From: Erythrobacter sp. NAP1
GTDB lineage: Bacteria > Pseudomonadota > Alphaproteobacteria > Sphingomonadales > Sphingomonadaceae
Length of the DNA stretch: 64,000 nt
Direction of reading: 5' to 3'
Assembly (NCBI RefSeq): GCF_000152865.1
Contig: NZ_CH672390.1
Span: 930,001-994,000 of the forward strand
Shown in pieces: positions 1 to 9,021 of the stretch. The notes under the pieces are model-generated. The model was not told where the DNA came from, made no database searches, and was given only the letters and a program-made list of their open reading frames with translations. Each line of letters opens with the position of its first letter. Position 1 is the stretch's first letter. Both the position numbers and the translations under genes were made by a program.

Positions 1-1
1 T

Positions 2-247
2 GGAGCATATCTGGTCTCGGTCATGCCCAGCCTGATTGCGGTGGCGCTGTTTTTACCGTGGAGCTTCGGATGGGGCTGGCCGGGACCGGCGCTGCTCTAT
101 CTCGGCGCGCTGATCGTGCTTTCTCCCTTGGTCGACCGCTGGCTCGGTTTTGCTGCGAAGGATTTCATGCAGCTAAGAGTGCAATTGTCGGTCGGCTTGG
201 GATTGTTGACGATCGCGCTCGGCCTCGTTGCCGATCGGATCGTCTAG
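2..247 (+). CDS. C-terminal part of a membrane protein (partial)
   Basis: The reading frame is open to the left edge of the window, so only the last ~81 residues are seen and the start is missing. The visible part is very hydrophobic, with two to three likely transmembrane segments rich in Leu, Gly and Trp, and ends in a short helix just before the stop. No family motif is recognisable from this piece. It is followed by tRNA-Pro on the opposite strand. Function unknown. Confidence 0.6.
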   Translation, partial: GAYLVSVMPSLIAVALFLPWSFGWGWPGPALLYLGALIVLSPLVDRWLGFAAKDFMQLRVQLSVGLGLLTIALGLVADRIV

Positions 248-264
248 TTTCTGGCAAGATGTGT

Positions 265-341
265 TGGTCGGGAAGAGAGGATTCGAACCTCCGGCCCCCG
301 CCTCCCGAAGACGGTGCTCTACCAGGCTGAGCTACTTCCCG
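265..341 (-). tRNA. tRNA-Pro (anticodon CGG)
   Basis: On the minus strand the acceptor stem CGGGAAG pairs with CTTCCCG. The D arm is GCTC..GAGC, the anticodon stem is CCGTC/GGCGG around loop TTCGGGA (anticodon CGG, reads CCG), and the T arm carries TTCGAAT. The discriminator A is followed by an encoded CCA (plus-strand tgg at 265-267). All arms close. Confidence 0.95.
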
Positions 342-444
342 ACTCAGATGGCATGAGCGCGAGCGCGTTCATGCGGTAGGGGCGCGCCTATAAGTGTGGA
401 TAGCGCGGGTGGCAAGCGCACTTTTGCACCTTATAGTTCGCCCC

Positions 445-1413
445 ATGGCCTCTCAGTCGATTCCAACCCAGCTTACCGAGCCCGCTCATCCCGAATGGCA
501 ATACCTCAATCTTATGCGCGAGATTTGGGAGAGGGGGAGCGAGCGCATGGATCGCACGGGCACGGGTACGCGCTCGATCGCAGGGGCAATGCTGCGATAC
601 GATCTTGCCGACGGCGCAATGCCGTTGCTCACGACCAAGCGCGTCTACTGGAAGACCGCTACGCGCGAGATGCTGTGGTTCCTGACCGGCGAGACCAATA
701 TCCGCCCGCTGGTGCTACAGGGTGTGAAGATCTGGAATGAGTGGCCGCACGCCAATTACGTGCGCGAGACCGGCGACGAGATCGCGTTAGAGGACTTTGT
801 CAAACGCATCGCCGATGATGAGGGCTTTGCGAAAAGATGGGGCGATCTTGGTCCCGTTTACGGCAAGCAGTGGGTCGACTGGCCGACCTATCGCTATCGC
901 AAGGATGGCCTCTACGAGAAGGGCGAGGGGATCAACCAAGTCGCCGAAGTGGTCGAAAGCCTACGCAACAATCCTGGCAGCCGCCGCCACATCATCGAAG
1001 GGTGGAACGTCGCCGAACTCGACCGCATGGCGCTGCCGCCGTGCCACAAGACCTACCAGTTCCATGTTGCAGGGGCCAAAGGGAAGGAGCGCCTCAATTG
1101 CCTCCTTTATCAGCGCAGCTGCGATGTTGCGCTTGGCCTGCCCTTCAACCTGTGGTCGGCGGCGCTGCTGACCCGGATGATGGCGCAGCAGACCGGTCTT
1201 GAGGCGGGTGAACTCATATGGATGGGCGGAGACGTCCACCTCTACCTGAACCACGCGCATTTGATCGAGGAGCAGCTGACCCGCGAGCCCACCGGCAACC
1301 CGCGTCTCGAAATCACCAGAAAGCCCGAAACAATATTCGACTACAAAATCGAGGATTTCCGGGTTGATGATTACGCGCCGCTGCCTCCTATCAAGGCTCC
1401 TGTTGCGGTCTGA
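445..1413 (+). CDS. thyA: Thymidylate synthase
   Basis: Makes dTMP from dUMP using methylene-THF, in the cytoplasm. Of 322 residues, the family landmarks are a C-terminal-half catalytic cysteine at ~200 in PPCHKTYQFHV, then QRSCDVALGLPFNL and GGDVHLYLNHAHLIEEQL. It is longer than E. coli ThyA (264 aa) because of an insertion around residues 100-180, as in other alphaproteobacterial forms. I chose ATG 445 (MASQSIPTQ) over an upstream in-frame start at 394, because the extra residues do not look like ThyA and the region between lies in the intergenic spacer. It stands alone between tRNA-Pro and the bkd operon. Confidence 0.93.
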   Translation: MASQSIPTQLTEPAHPEWQYLNLMREIWERGSERMDRTGTGTRSIAGAMLRYDLADGAMPLLTTKRVYWKTATREMLWFLTGETNIRPLVLQGVKIWNEWPHANYVRETGDEIALEDFVKRIADDEGFAKRWGDLGPVYGKQWVDWPTYRYRKDGLYEKGEGINQVAEVVESLRNNPGSRRHIIEGWNVAELDRMALPPCHKTYQFHVAGAKGKERLNCLLYQRSCDVALGLPFNLWSAALLTRMMAQQTGLEAGELIWMGGDVHLYLNHAHLIEEQLTREPTGNPRLEITRKPETIFDYKIEDFRVDDYAPLPPIKAPVAV

Positions 1414-1485
1414 ATACCGCCGCTTGACCGCCGCATTTTGCTGACATAGCTGCCCTCCTGAAACTGTTCTTGGGAGAGCAAATCT

Positions 1486-2790
1486 ATGGCCGATGCGGCC
1501 GACAATCCGTCCCCCAAAGGCGACAATCGCCCGGCGCTCGCTCTGCACGTACCAGAGCCCAAGTCGCGACCCGGCGATCCGGTCGACTTTTCCGAACTCG
1601 ACATTCCCGAAGCCGGCTCGCAGCCGCGCCCCGACGAAGGCGCCAAGCCTGAGGACATGAAGGACCTGGCCTACGGCCTCGTCCGCGTACTGGGTGATGA
1701 CAACAAAGCGCATGGGCCTTGGGACCCCAAGCTGGACCCCGAAACCCTGCGCACGATGCTTGGCCATATGGCTTTGACCCGCGCTTTCGATGAGCGCATG
1801 TTTCGTGGTCAGCGCCAGGGCAAGACATCGTTCTACATGAAGTGCACCGGCGAAGAGGCGACCAGCATTTCTGCTGCTATGGCGCTGGCATCGGACGACA
1901 TGGTATTCCCGAGCTACCGCCAGCAGGGCATCCTGATCGCGCGCGGTTATCCGCTGATCGAAATGATCAACCAGATCTACTCGAACAAGGGCGACAAGCT
2001 GAAGGGCCGTCAGCTGCCGATCATGTATTCGAGCCGCGAGCACTCGTTCTTCTCGATCTCGGGCAACCTCGCAACGCAGACGCCACAGGCAGTCGGCTGG
2101 GCGATGGCGAGCGCGATCAAGGGCGACAGCCGGATCGCTGCAACCTGGGTGGGCGAGGGCTCTACTGCGGAAGGCGACTTCCACTCAGCCTGCACCTTCG
2201 CGACTGTCTACAACGCGCCTGTGATCCTGAACGTGATCAACAACCAGTGGGCGATTTCGAGCTTTTCGGGTTTCGCAGGGTCCGAACGCACCACCTTTGC
2301 TGCACGCGCTCTTGGGTATGGTCTTGCGGGCCTGCGCGTCGACGGTAACGATGCGCTCGCATGCTTCGCAGCGCAGCAGTGGGCGGCCAACCGCGCGAGA
2401 GCCAATCAGGGCCCGACCCTGATCGAATACTTCACCTACCGCGCCGAAGGTCACTCAACCTCGGACGATCCATCCGGATATCGCTCTGCGCAAGAGCGTG
2501 AGGAATGGCCGCTGGGTGATCCGGTCATGCGCCTCAAGAACCACCTCATCGCAATCGGTGAGTGGGACGAAGAGCGCCAGGAAAAGATGGATCTCGAAGC
2601 TGCCGAGCTGGTCAAGAAGACCACCAAGGAAGCCGAGAAGAACGGCATCCTCGGCCACGGCCTCCACCATCCGTTCCACACCATGTTCGAAGACGTGTTC
2701 GAAGAGCTGCCCTGGCACCTCAAGGAACAGGCCGAGCAGGCAACGCGTGAGCGGATTACGAAATTCGGTTCGGAAAGGCCCGACGCATGA
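1486..2790 (+). CDS. bkdA1: Branched-chain 2-oxoacid dehydrogenase E1 alpha subunit
   Basis: Thiamine-diphosphate-dependent decarboxylase subunit of the 2-oxoisovalerate dehydrogenase complex (valine, leucine and isoleucine breakdown). The TPP/Mg motif runs from GEGSTAEGD (residues 223-231) to NNQWAIS (252-258). Length 434 aa fits BCKDH E1 alpha and is longer than pyruvate dehydrogenase E1 alpha. The N-terminal ~50 residues are Pro-rich and low in conservation. ATG 1486 has a GGGAGAG-type ribosome site. The stop overlaps the next start by four bases (ATGA), so the subunits are translationally coupled. Substrate is assigned by family resemblance; acetoin or pyruvate is less likely. Confidence 0.88.
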   Translation: MADAADNPSPKGDNRPALALHVPEPKSRPGDPVDFSELDIPEAGSQPRPDEGAKPEDMKDLAYGLVRVLGDDNKAHGPWDPKLDPETLRTMLGHMALTRAFDERMFRGQRQGKTSFYMKCTGEEATSISAAMALASDDMVFPSYRQQGILIARGYPLIEMINQIYSNKGDKLKGRQLPIMYSSREHSFFSISGNLATQTPQAVGWAMASAIKGDSRIAATWVGEGSTAEGDFHSACTFATVYNAPVILNVINNQWAISSFSGFAGSERTTFAARALGYGLAGLRVDGNDALACFAAQQWAANRARANQGPTLIEYFTYRAEGHSTSDDPSGYRSAQEREEWPLGDPVMRLKNHLIAIGEWDEERQEKMDLEAAELVKKTTKEAEKNGILGHGLHHPFHTMFEDVFEELPWHLKEQAEQATRERITKFGSERPDA

Positions 2791-3845
2791 GCACCGATGT
2801 GAAAACCGATGCGTCCGCAGAGGCGCAGGCCGAACGCCGGATTAACATGATCGAGGCGATCAATGAAGCGCTCGACATCATGCTTGAGCGTGACGACGAC
2901 GTAATCGTGATGGGCGAAGATGTCGGCTATTTCGGCGGCGTGTTCCGCTGCACTGCCGGCTTGCAGGAAAAACACGGCAAGACCCGCGTCTTCGACACGC
3001 CGATTTCCGAATGCGGGATCATCGGTGTCGCCGTGGGGATGGGGGCCTATGGCCTGCGTCCTGTCCCGGAAATTCAGTTTGCCGACTACATCTATCCCGG
3101 CCTCGACCAGCTGATCTCAGAAGCAGCCCGCCTGCGTTATCGTTCGGCCACCGAATACATCGCGCCGATGACGGTGCGCTCGCCTTTCGGCGGCGGTATT
3201 TTCGGCGGGCAGACTCACTCGCAATCGCCGGAGAGCATTTTTACGCACGTATCGGGCCTCAAAACCGTGATCCCGTCTACGCCTTATGATGCGAAGGGCC
3301 TCCTCATCAGCTGCATCGAAGACAACGATCCGGTGATCTTCTTTGAGCCTAAGCGTATCTATAATGGCCCGTTCTCAGGTTTTTACGACAAGCCGGTCGA
3401 GCCGTGGAAAAAGCACAAGGATTCGGTGGTGCCGGAAGGCTACTACAAGATCCCGCTCGGCAAGGCGCGCACCGTGCAAGAGGGCGAGGCGCTAACCGTG
3501 CTCGCCTATGGCACGATGGTTCATGTGGCGGAGGCCGTGTGCCGCGAGAAGGGCGTGGACGCTGACATTCTCGACCTGCGCACGCTCGTCCCGCTCGACA
3601 TCGAGGCAATTGAGGCCTCAGTGAAGAAGACCGGGCGCTGTCTCATCGTTCACGAAGCGACCCGCACCAGCGGTTTCGGCTCCGAACTCTCGGCCTTGGT
3701 TACAGAACGTTGCTTCTATCACCTCGAAGCGCCGGTCGAACGTGTGACCGGCTTCGACACTCCCTATCCGCACAGCCTCGAATGGGCCTATTTCCCCGGC
3801 CCTGTCCGTATCGGCGAGGCCATCGACAAGATTCTGAAGGACTAA
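2787..3845 (+). CDS. bkdA2: Branched-chain 2-oxoacid dehydrogenase E1 beta subunit
   Basis: Second E1 subunit, forming an alpha2beta2 heterotetramer with the upstream product. The pyrimidine-binding fold typical of the family is recognisable: VMGEDVGYFGGVFR near residue 44, then FDTPISECGIIGVAVGMG and PEIQFADYIYPGLDQL. The C-terminal transketolase-C domain includes VHEATRTSGFGSEL. Length 352 aa is normal. It starts inside the stop of E1 alpha and ends six bases before E2. Confidence 0.9.
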   Translation: MSTDVKTDASAEAQAERRINMIEAINEALDIMLERDDDVIVMGEDVGYFGGVFRCTAGLQEKHGKTRVFDTPISECGIIGVAVGMGAYGLRPVPEIQFADYIYPGLDQLISEAARLRYRSATEYIAPMTVRSPFGGGIFGGQTHSQSPESIFTHVSGLKTVIPSTPYDAKGLLISCIEDNDPVIFFEPKRIYNGPFSGFYDKPVEPWKKHKDSVVPEGYYKIPLGKARTVQEGEALTVLAYGTMVHVAEAVCREKGVDADILDLRTLVPLDIEAIEASVKKTGRCLIVHEATRTSGFGSELSALVTERCFYHLEAPVERVTGFDTPYPHSLEWAYFPGPVRIGEAIDKILKD

Positions 3846-3851
3846 GCGCAT

Positions 3852-5147
3852 ATGGCGAAGTTCACTTTCAACATGCCCGATGTGGGCGAAGGCGTGGCCG
3901 AGGCGGAGATCGTCGAATGGCTGGTCAAGGTCGGCGACACCGTTGCCGAGGACCAGCATCTCGTCGACGTGATGACCGACAAGGCGACGATCGACATCGA
4001 GAGCCCGGTCGATGGCAAGGTCCTCGAAGTGGCAGGCGAAGTCGGCGACGTGGTCGCGGTTGGCTCGATGCTACTGGTGGTCGAGGTCGAAGGCGAAGTT
4101 TCCGACGAGGTTGAAGAGGAGGCCGCACCAGCGCCCACTCCTGAACCCGCAGCAGAGCCGAAAGAAGCGTCGGCCCCGATGCCCGATCCCACAATCACGC
4201 CTGAGCCTGAACTCGAGCCTGCACCGGCTCCAACTCCTAGCCCGACGCCCGCATCCGAGCCTGCTGCAACAGCAGCCAAGGTTCTCGCATCGCCTGCCGT
4301 GCGCAAGCGTGCCAATGATCTCGGCGTCGATCTTTCGCGGGTGAAGCCTGCCGAAGATGGCCGCGTGCGCCACGGCGATCTCGATCAGTTCATCGCCTAC
4401 AATTCGGGCGGTGGGTATTCGCCCGCTGGCCGCACCCGCGAGGACGAGCCGATCAAGGTCATCGGCCTTCGCAAACGCATCGCTCAGAACATGAGCGCGG
4501 CCAAGCGTAACATCCCGCACTTCACCTATGTCGAAGAATGCGACGTCACCGCATTGGAAGCGATGCGAGCCGACCTCAACAGCGCGCGTGGCGACAAGCC
4601 GAAGCTTACGATGCTGCCGCTGCTCATCACGGCGTTCTGCAAGCTGATCCCGCATTATCCGATGATCAATGCGCGCTACGATGACGAGGCGAATGTCGTC
4701 ACGCGCCACGGCAGCGTGCACATGGGCATGGCGACGCAGACCGACAACGGCCTGATGGTCCCGGTCATTCGCGACGCACAATCTCGCAATCTGTGGCAGC
4801 TGGCGACCGAGATCGGAAGTCTTGCAAATGCTGCGCGCGATGGTTCGGCGAAGTCGGAAGAGCTCTCAGGCTCGACGATCACAGTCACGTCGCTCGGACC
4901 GCTTGGCGGTGTTGCGACCACTCCTGTCATCAACCGTCCCGAAGTCGCCATCATCGGACCTAACCGTATCATCGAACGCCCCATGTTCGTCTCTGACGGG
5001 CAGGGCGGTGAGCGAATCGAGAAGCGCAAGCTCATGAATATCTCGATTTCCTGCGATCACCGCGTGGTCGACGGATACGACGCGGCAAGCTTCATCCAGG
5101 ACGTGAAGAAGCTCATCGAAACGCCGGTTTTGCTGCTGTCAGATTGA
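3852..5147 (+). CDS. bkdB: Dihydrolipoyl acyltransferase (E2) of the 2-oxoacid dehydrogenase
   Basis: E2 core of the complex. Domains in order: one lipoyl domain (1-80) with the lipoylated Lys44 in MTDKATIDIE; an Ala/Pro/Glu-rich swinging linker with PTPEP-like repeats (~90-142); a peripheral subunit-binding domain (~145-182, ASPAVRKRANDLGVDL); and the acyltransferase domain (~200-431) with catalytic His403 and Asp407 in SCDHRVVDGYD. One lipoyl domain suits BCKDH E2. There is no E3 (lipoamide dehydrogenase) in the operon, so E3 must be shared from elsewhere. Confidence 0.9.
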   Translation: MAKFTFNMPDVGEGVAEAEIVEWLVKVGDTVAEDQHLVDVMTDKATIDIESPVDGKVLEVAGEVGDVVAVGSMLLVVEVEGEVSDEVEEEAAPAPTPEPAAEPKEASAPMPDPTITPEPELEPAPAPTPSPTPASEPAATAAKVLASPAVRKRANDLGVDLSRVKPAEDGRVRHGDLDQFIAYNSGGGYSPAGRTREDEPIKVIGLRKRIAQNMSAAKRNIPHFTYVEECDVTALEAMRADLNSARGDKPKLTMLPLLITAFCKLIPHYPMINARYDDEANVVTRHGSVHMGMATQTDNGLMVPVIRDAQSRNLWQLATEIGSLANAARDGSAKSEELSGSTITVTSLGPLGGVATTPVINRPEVAIIGPNRIIERPMFVSDGQGGERIEKRKLMNISISCDHRVVDGYDAASFIQDVKKLIETPVLLLSD

Positions 5148-5181
5148 GGTGTAGTCTGCTCCCTCGAGGAGGGAGGAGTTC

Positions 5182-5751
5182 ATGCAGCGCAATCCGAAAG
5201 TCGACGCGTATATCGCGCGGCAGGCTGACTTTGCTCAGCCGATACTGAAGCATGTGCGCGATCTGGCTCACGACGCGCTTCCCGATGGTGAGGAAGTGCT
5301 GAAATGGGGCATGCCGTACTTCACCGTGAACGGTAAGAACGCGGTCGGAATGGCGGCGTTCAAGGAGCATGCGTCGGTCATGGTCTGCAGCACCGTCACC
5401 GCAGGCGGCGGGATGGGTAATTTCGGCAAACTCACCGCCATCGACGAATTGCCGGGCGATGAAGACCTGATGCAGCAATTCCGCGATTCTGCGGTCGCGG
5501 TCCAATCGCCAAAAACCTCTAAGCCAAAGCCCAAGGCGGCGCTCGATACGCCCAGCGATCTTGCCAATGCGATCGATTCGACTGCTGGCGCCCGTGCCGT
5601 GTTCGATGGTTTCACCGACGCCCAGCGACGTGACTACATCGACTGGATCACCTCTGCGAAACGCGAAGCGACCCGCGAAAAGCGCGTGGCTCAGGCAGCA
5701 GAATGGATCGGTGAGGGCAAGCGTCGGAACTGGAAATACGAGAACTGCTGA
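5182..5751 (+). CDS. YdeI/OmpD-associated family protein (DUF1801-type)
   Basis: 189 aa soluble protein. The N-terminal ~110 residues resemble DUF1801 (ALPDGEEVLKWGMPYFTVNGKN) and the C-terminal part, with YIDWITSAKREATREKRVAQAAEWIGEGKRRNW-like character, matches the YdeI tail. Family members are described as iron-chaperone-like or bacteriocin-protection proteins, but biochemical function is uncertain. A strong purine-rich ribosome site (GGAGGGAGGAG) precedes ATG 5182. It is separated from bkdB by only 34 bp and could be read through from the operon. Confidence 0.75.
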   Translation: MQRNPKVDAYIARQADFAQPILKHVRDLAHDALPDGEEVLKWGMPYFTVNGKNAVGMAAFKEHASVMVCSTVTAGGGMGNFGKLTAIDELPGDEDLMQQFRDSAVAVQSPKTSKPKPKAALDTPSDLANAIDSTAGARAVFDGFTDAQRRDYIDWITSAKREATREKRVAQAAEWIGEGKRRNWKYENC

Positions 5752-5854
5752 GAGTTTTTCATCGCGCGTGAAAAAAGGTGCGATGCTTTGTTGACAGGGT
5801 TCGCGCACGGCCCTATCTGCGCGTCTCCCAAGGGCGCTGACGCCGCAAAGATGC

Positions 5855-5931
5855 GCGGGTGTAGCTCAGTTGGTTAGAGTATCGGCCTGTCACGCCGAGG
5901 GTCGCGGGTTCGAGTCCCGTCACTCGCGCCA
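5855..5931 (+). tRNA. tRNA-Asp (anticodon GTC)
   Basis: Acceptor GCGGGTG pairs with CACTCGC. The D arm is GCTC..GAGT, the anticodon stem is TCGGC/GCCGA around CTGTCAC (anticodon GTC), the T loop is TTCGAGT, and discriminator G is followed by an encoded CCA. The gene is 77 nt. Confidence 0.96.
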
Positions 5932-6010
5932 CTTGGGACATTTCCAGAAAATGGCAGTCTATCCTCTCGTGTTTTGCGCGGGGGGTTTAGCTGTGTCTGT
6001 GCGAGATGCT

Positions 6011-6024
6011 CAACCAATTGGTTG
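6011..6024. promoter_or_regulatory. Palindrome 1 upstream of arsR-like gene (likely operator)
   Basis: Perfect 14-bp palindrome CAACCAATTGGTTG. Its AACCA/TGGTT arms are the same as those of the second palindrome at 6051-6062, with centres 39 bp apart. Two copies of the same dyad in front of a helix-turn-helix repressor suggest autoregulation. The binding protein is inferred. Confidence 0.6.
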
Positions 6025-6050
6025 ACTTTCACGGCTCGCGATGATTACTT

Positions 6051-6062
6051 AACCATATGGTT
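6051..6062. promoter_or_regulatory. Palindrome 2 overlapping the arsR-like start codon (likely operator)
   Basis: Perfect 12-bp palindrome AACCATATGGTT. The ATG at 6057-6059 lies inside it, so a bound dimer would cover the translation start region. It shares its arms with 6011-6024. Confidence 0.6.
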
Positions 6063-6389
6063 GAACATAAATCGCAAGCCGATCTGGTGTTTCACGCTCT
6101 GAGTGACCCGACGCGGCGCATGATGGTCGAGCGATTGTCGCAGAGGCCACTGACGGTGAGCGAGCTGGCCGAACCGCTCGCGATGAGCATGGCGGGCGTA
6201 TCCAAACATGTCGGCGTGCTTGAAAAGGCCGGGATCGTTGCGCGGCACAAGCGCGGGCGCGAACGGGTCTGTACTTTGCAGCCCGACTCTCTGCTGGCTG
6301 CGCGCGATTGGGTCGAACGGTACGCGCAATTCTGGAGCGAGCGGCTTGATGCGCTCGACACAGCTTTGAAGGAGGATGGCGATGAGTGA
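6057..6389 (+). CDS. ArsR-family transcriptional regulator
   Basis: 110 aa winged-helix protein. The opening FHALSDPTRRMMVERLSQRP and recognition helix region MSMAGVSKHVGVLEKAGIV are typical of the ArsR branch that pairs with SRPBCC proteins. No metal-binding ELCVCDL-type cysteine motif is present, so it is not an arsenic sensor. Its stop overlaps the next gene start by eight bases (ATGAGTGA). Two palindromes upstream suggest autorepression. Ligand unknown. Confidence 0.85.
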   Translation: MVEHKSQADLVFHALSDPTRRMMVERLSQRPLTVSELAEPLAMSMAGVSKHVGVLEKAGIVARHKRGRERVCTLQPDSLLAARDWVERYAQFWSERLDALDTALKEDGDE

Positions 6390-6912
6390 CTATGGAAGGC
6401 AGACGGGGCCGCAAAGCCTCGAGTTCGAACGCATTTTCGACGCTCCGATCGAGAAGGTCTGGCAGTTCCTAGTCGACCCAGAGAAGCGCAAACTCTGGTT
6501 CTGTAGTGGTTCGACCGATGACAGGGTCGGGGGCGAGATCGTGTTCGAATTCGACCACCGCCGCCTTGCTGAAAGCCCTCCGCCGCAGAAATACGCCTCG
6601 GAAGAGACTGCAACGCATCGCGGCGAGATCCTCGAGTACGATCCGCCAAAGCACCTCGCATTTACGTGGTTTGAATCGGCTGGAGGGGGATCGAGCAAGG
6701 TTGAGATTTCGCTGTCTGCCATCGACGATGCCTCCACGCGATTAAGGCTTACGCATGACGGCATCGTCGGCCGTGAAATGCTGGTGGGCGTTTTCGCAGG
6801 CTGGCACGGCCATTTCGACCTGCTCGCCGAGGTGCTCACTGGTCCTCGCAGGAGCGACTTCTGGGTGGTCGACCAACGGCTCGAGGCCGAGTACGAACGG
6901 CGTATCGCCTAG
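6382..6912 (+). CDS. SRPBCC (AHSA1-like) domain protein
   Basis: 176 aa protein of the START/Bet v1-like fold: FERIFDAPIEKVWQFLVDPEKRKLWF at the N-terminus, a central region ending HLAFTWFES, and a C-terminal helix LLAEVLTG. I chose ATG 6382 because GGAGG sits six bases upstream; the alternative ATG 6376 directly abuts that site. It is coupled to the ArsR gene. Such pairs are widespread, and the SRPBCC partner is thought to bind a small hydrophobic ligand; the ligand here is unknown. Confidence 0.82.
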   Translation: MSDYGRQTGPQSLEFERIFDAPIEKVWQFLVDPEKRKLWFCSGSTDDRVGGEIVFEFDHRRLAESPPPQKYASEETATHRGEILEYDPPKHLAFTWFESAGGGSSKVEISLSAIDDASTRLRLTHDGIVGREMLVGVFAGWHGHFDLLAEVLTGPRRSDFWVVDQRLEAEYERRIA

Positions 6913-6918
6913 AACCGA

Positions 6919-8361
6919 TCAGTCCGATTTTACCTCCGCCAGCGCGGCAAGGTTGGCTTCATGCTGCGCCTTGTCGATCTTGTAGCGTGACAAGCAGTAG
7001 AGGGCAGCCATCCATAGAATGAGCAGCGTTGGCGCGTAAAATGCGCCGAGCTGCCAGAGCGTGTCTTGAGGAACGGCAGAGGGCTCCTCGCCCTCGGGAA
7101 ATGCGATCAGCGACAGGATTAGGCCTGCTGCGAGCACGCCGAGCCCCTGGGTTGTCTTCCGCGTGAATGTCATCGCTGCGTAGTAGACGCCCTCGTTTCG
7201 GCGTCCGGTCCTCACCTGATTGGATTCAACGAGGTCTGCGATCATCGAGTAGGACACGGTCTGCACTGCGATGATCAGCGCAAGATCAAAGATATTCACC
7301 GCCAGCATGATCGGGAACAGGATGGGGTCCCCGTTCTCCGGCATCAGGTCCACGAGCCGCAGCAGGACGGGCAGAGGCTGAATCGTGAAGGCAAGCAGCC
7401 CGAGCGCGATGGTCGCGTGCTTCTTGCCCAGTTTGCGCACGGCGAAAGGCGCAATGAAGAAGGACATCGCCGCTGAAATGAAAACAGTCGTCGTCCAGAT
7501 GAAGATCTGAAACTCGCTGAAGCCCCAGAAATAGTTGAGCATCAGGAAAGCGAGCGAGGTGTTTACGCCTAGCGCGATTGAGAAGATCACGGTTGCAATG
7601 AACAGCGCAATGAAGCTGCGCTCGCTCAGGATTTCGAACATTTCGCGCAATATCCGCCTGAGGCTGAAGCGTTCGGGACTGGGGCTTGGCTTGCTGAATG
7701 TGGGAATGCGGTGATGCGTGCCCATCGCTGACACAAGAATAGCGGTCACCATCAGCACGCTCGCCACGACCCCATACGTGCGAAAACCATCGGGATCGCG
7801 CATGCCAAGCGGGCCGGTCAGCAAGACGCCGAACATCAACACGCTCATCGCATTGCCGCCCACCCAGCCGAAAAACAGGCGGTAGGCTTGAATACTCGTG
7901 CGCTCTTCATAGTCGCGCGAAAGCTCTGGCAGTAGCGCGCTTGAGGGCGTCTCGTAGAAGGTGATGAAAGTCCGTATCGTGACCGCAAGCACTGTCAGGT
8001 AGATGAAAAGACCGGTTTGCGACCATTCCGGCGGGCTCCACAACAGGAAATAGCTGAGGCCCACGGGCAGTGCGGCTGCGTACATGAAAGGATGCCTTCG
8101 CCCCCAGCGCGACCGCAGATTGTCCGACCAATAACCAACGACCGGGTCGGAAACCGCATCGAACACCAGCGCGATAAAGATGGCGAGCCCAACAAGTCCC
8201 GGCTCCACGCCGACGACGGTGCCGTAGAACAGCAGAAGGAAATAGTTGAAGCCGCCGTCCTTCACCCCGAACGCGACCGAGCCGAAACCATGCGCCAGTT
8301 TGAGCGCGACAGGCGGCTTGTCGGCAGGTGCCGGCGCTACGCCCTCAGCGGTTGATGCCAT
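6919..8361 (-). CDS. MFS transporter, GPH (glycoside-pentoside-hexuronide) type
   Basis: 480 aa polytopic membrane protein with about 12 hydrophobic segments. The N-terminal half contains DAVSDPVVGYWSDNLRSRWGRRHPFM, the signature seen in GPH symporters (MelB-like). This fold couples sugar uptake to Na+ or H+. It converges on the SRPBCC gene with six bases between. The substrate cannot be told from the sequence, and no sugar hydrolase is adjacent. Confidence 0.82.
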   Translation of the reverse strand: MASTAEGVAPAPADKPPVALKLAHGFGSVAFGVKDGGFNYFLLLFYGTVVGVEPGLVGLAIFIALVFDAVSDPVVGYWSDNLRSRWGRRHPFMYAAALPVGLSYFLLWSPPEWSQTGLFIYLTVLAVTIRTFITFYETPSSALLPELSRDYEERTSIQAYRLFFGWVGGNAMSVLMFGVLLTGPLGMRDPDGFRTYGVVASVLMVTAILVSAMGTHHRIPTFSKPSPSPERFSLRRILREMFEILSERSFIALFIATVIFSIALGVNTSLAFLMLNYFWGFSEFQIFIWTTTVFISAAMSFFIAPFAVRKLGKKHATIALGLLAFTIQPLPVLLRLVDLMPENGDPILFPIMLAVNIFDLALIIAVQTVSYSMIADLVESNQVRTGRRNEGVYYAAMTFTRKTTQGLGVLAAGLILSLIAFPEGEEPSAVPQDTLWQLGAFYAPTLLILWMAALYCLSRYKIDKAQHEANLAALAEVKSD

Positions 8362-8429
8362 TAAGTTCCCTCTCTCAAGAGAGAAGGCTAAGCGGTTGCT
8401 GTCAGGCTGGCAATGGCCGGGATTGAAGC

Positions 8430-8942
8430 CTATCTGCGCGGTCTTCGAGGAAGACAGTTCAAATCATTGGTGCCAAGTTCGGTCTCTTGCGTTCCCGAAA
8501 GGACGTAGGCGAGGCTGCCCCTGCGGTCGGTCTCGACAACATTAAGAGTAATGAGATCGCCCTCGGGATCGCTCCATTCCGCATCGCCCGGTAGTGGGTC
8601 GGCGTCATACTCGTAGATTTCGGTGAGGCTGATCACCGCCTGATTGCCTTCGGTGCTTGTCTCACCACGCCAACTCATGCGCGCACTGACTGGCGCGCCC
8701 GACACGCGGCCGGTGACGACCATGCGGGCATCGACCTGAGACTCGGATTCGAATTTCAGGCGCAGCGAAATGAAGGCCTCACTAGTGGCGCTTGTACGGG
8801 GTTTCACACGGCAGAAATATGTACGCTCAAGCGCAATTTCCTCGATATGCGCGAGCGCTTTTTGAGCCTCCGACTGGGCCGATGCGGGCACGGCTGCGGT
8901 AACGAGGCCTATAGAAATGAGTGAGGTAGCAGTCGCCCGCAT
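8430..8942 (-). CDS. Secreted hypothetical protein
   Basis: 170 aa with a Sec signal peptide (MRATATSLISIGLVTAAVPASA, cleavage after ASA). The mature part has no recognised domain; it is beta-rich in character, with a Cys near each end (YFCRVKPRT and NDLNCLPRRPRR) that could pair. I chose ATG 8942 because GGGAGAA precedes it on the minus strand; an upstream in-frame start would bury the signal peptide. It sits behind the MFS gene with a 68 bp gap. Confidence 0.65.
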   Translation of the reverse strand: MRATATSLISIGLVTAAVPASAQSEAQKALAHIEEIALERTYFCRVKPRTSATSEAFISLRLKFESESQVDARMVVTGRVSGAPVSARMSWRGETSTEGNQAVISLTEIYEYDADPLPGDAEWSDPEGDLITLNVVETDRRGSLAYVLSGTQETELGTNDLNCLPRRPRR

Positions 8943-9021
8943 CAATGCTTCTCCCGTGGCTGGCGGCGAGGATATTGCTCGTCGCAAACGGTGTCAAAGC
9001 GCAGGGCCTATGTATGAAGGC

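Noticed and set aside
961-2184. Long minus-strand ORF opposite thyA and bkdA1
   Set aside because: It is a mirror of GC-rich coding sequence on the other strand; it shows no domain and spans the gene boundary.
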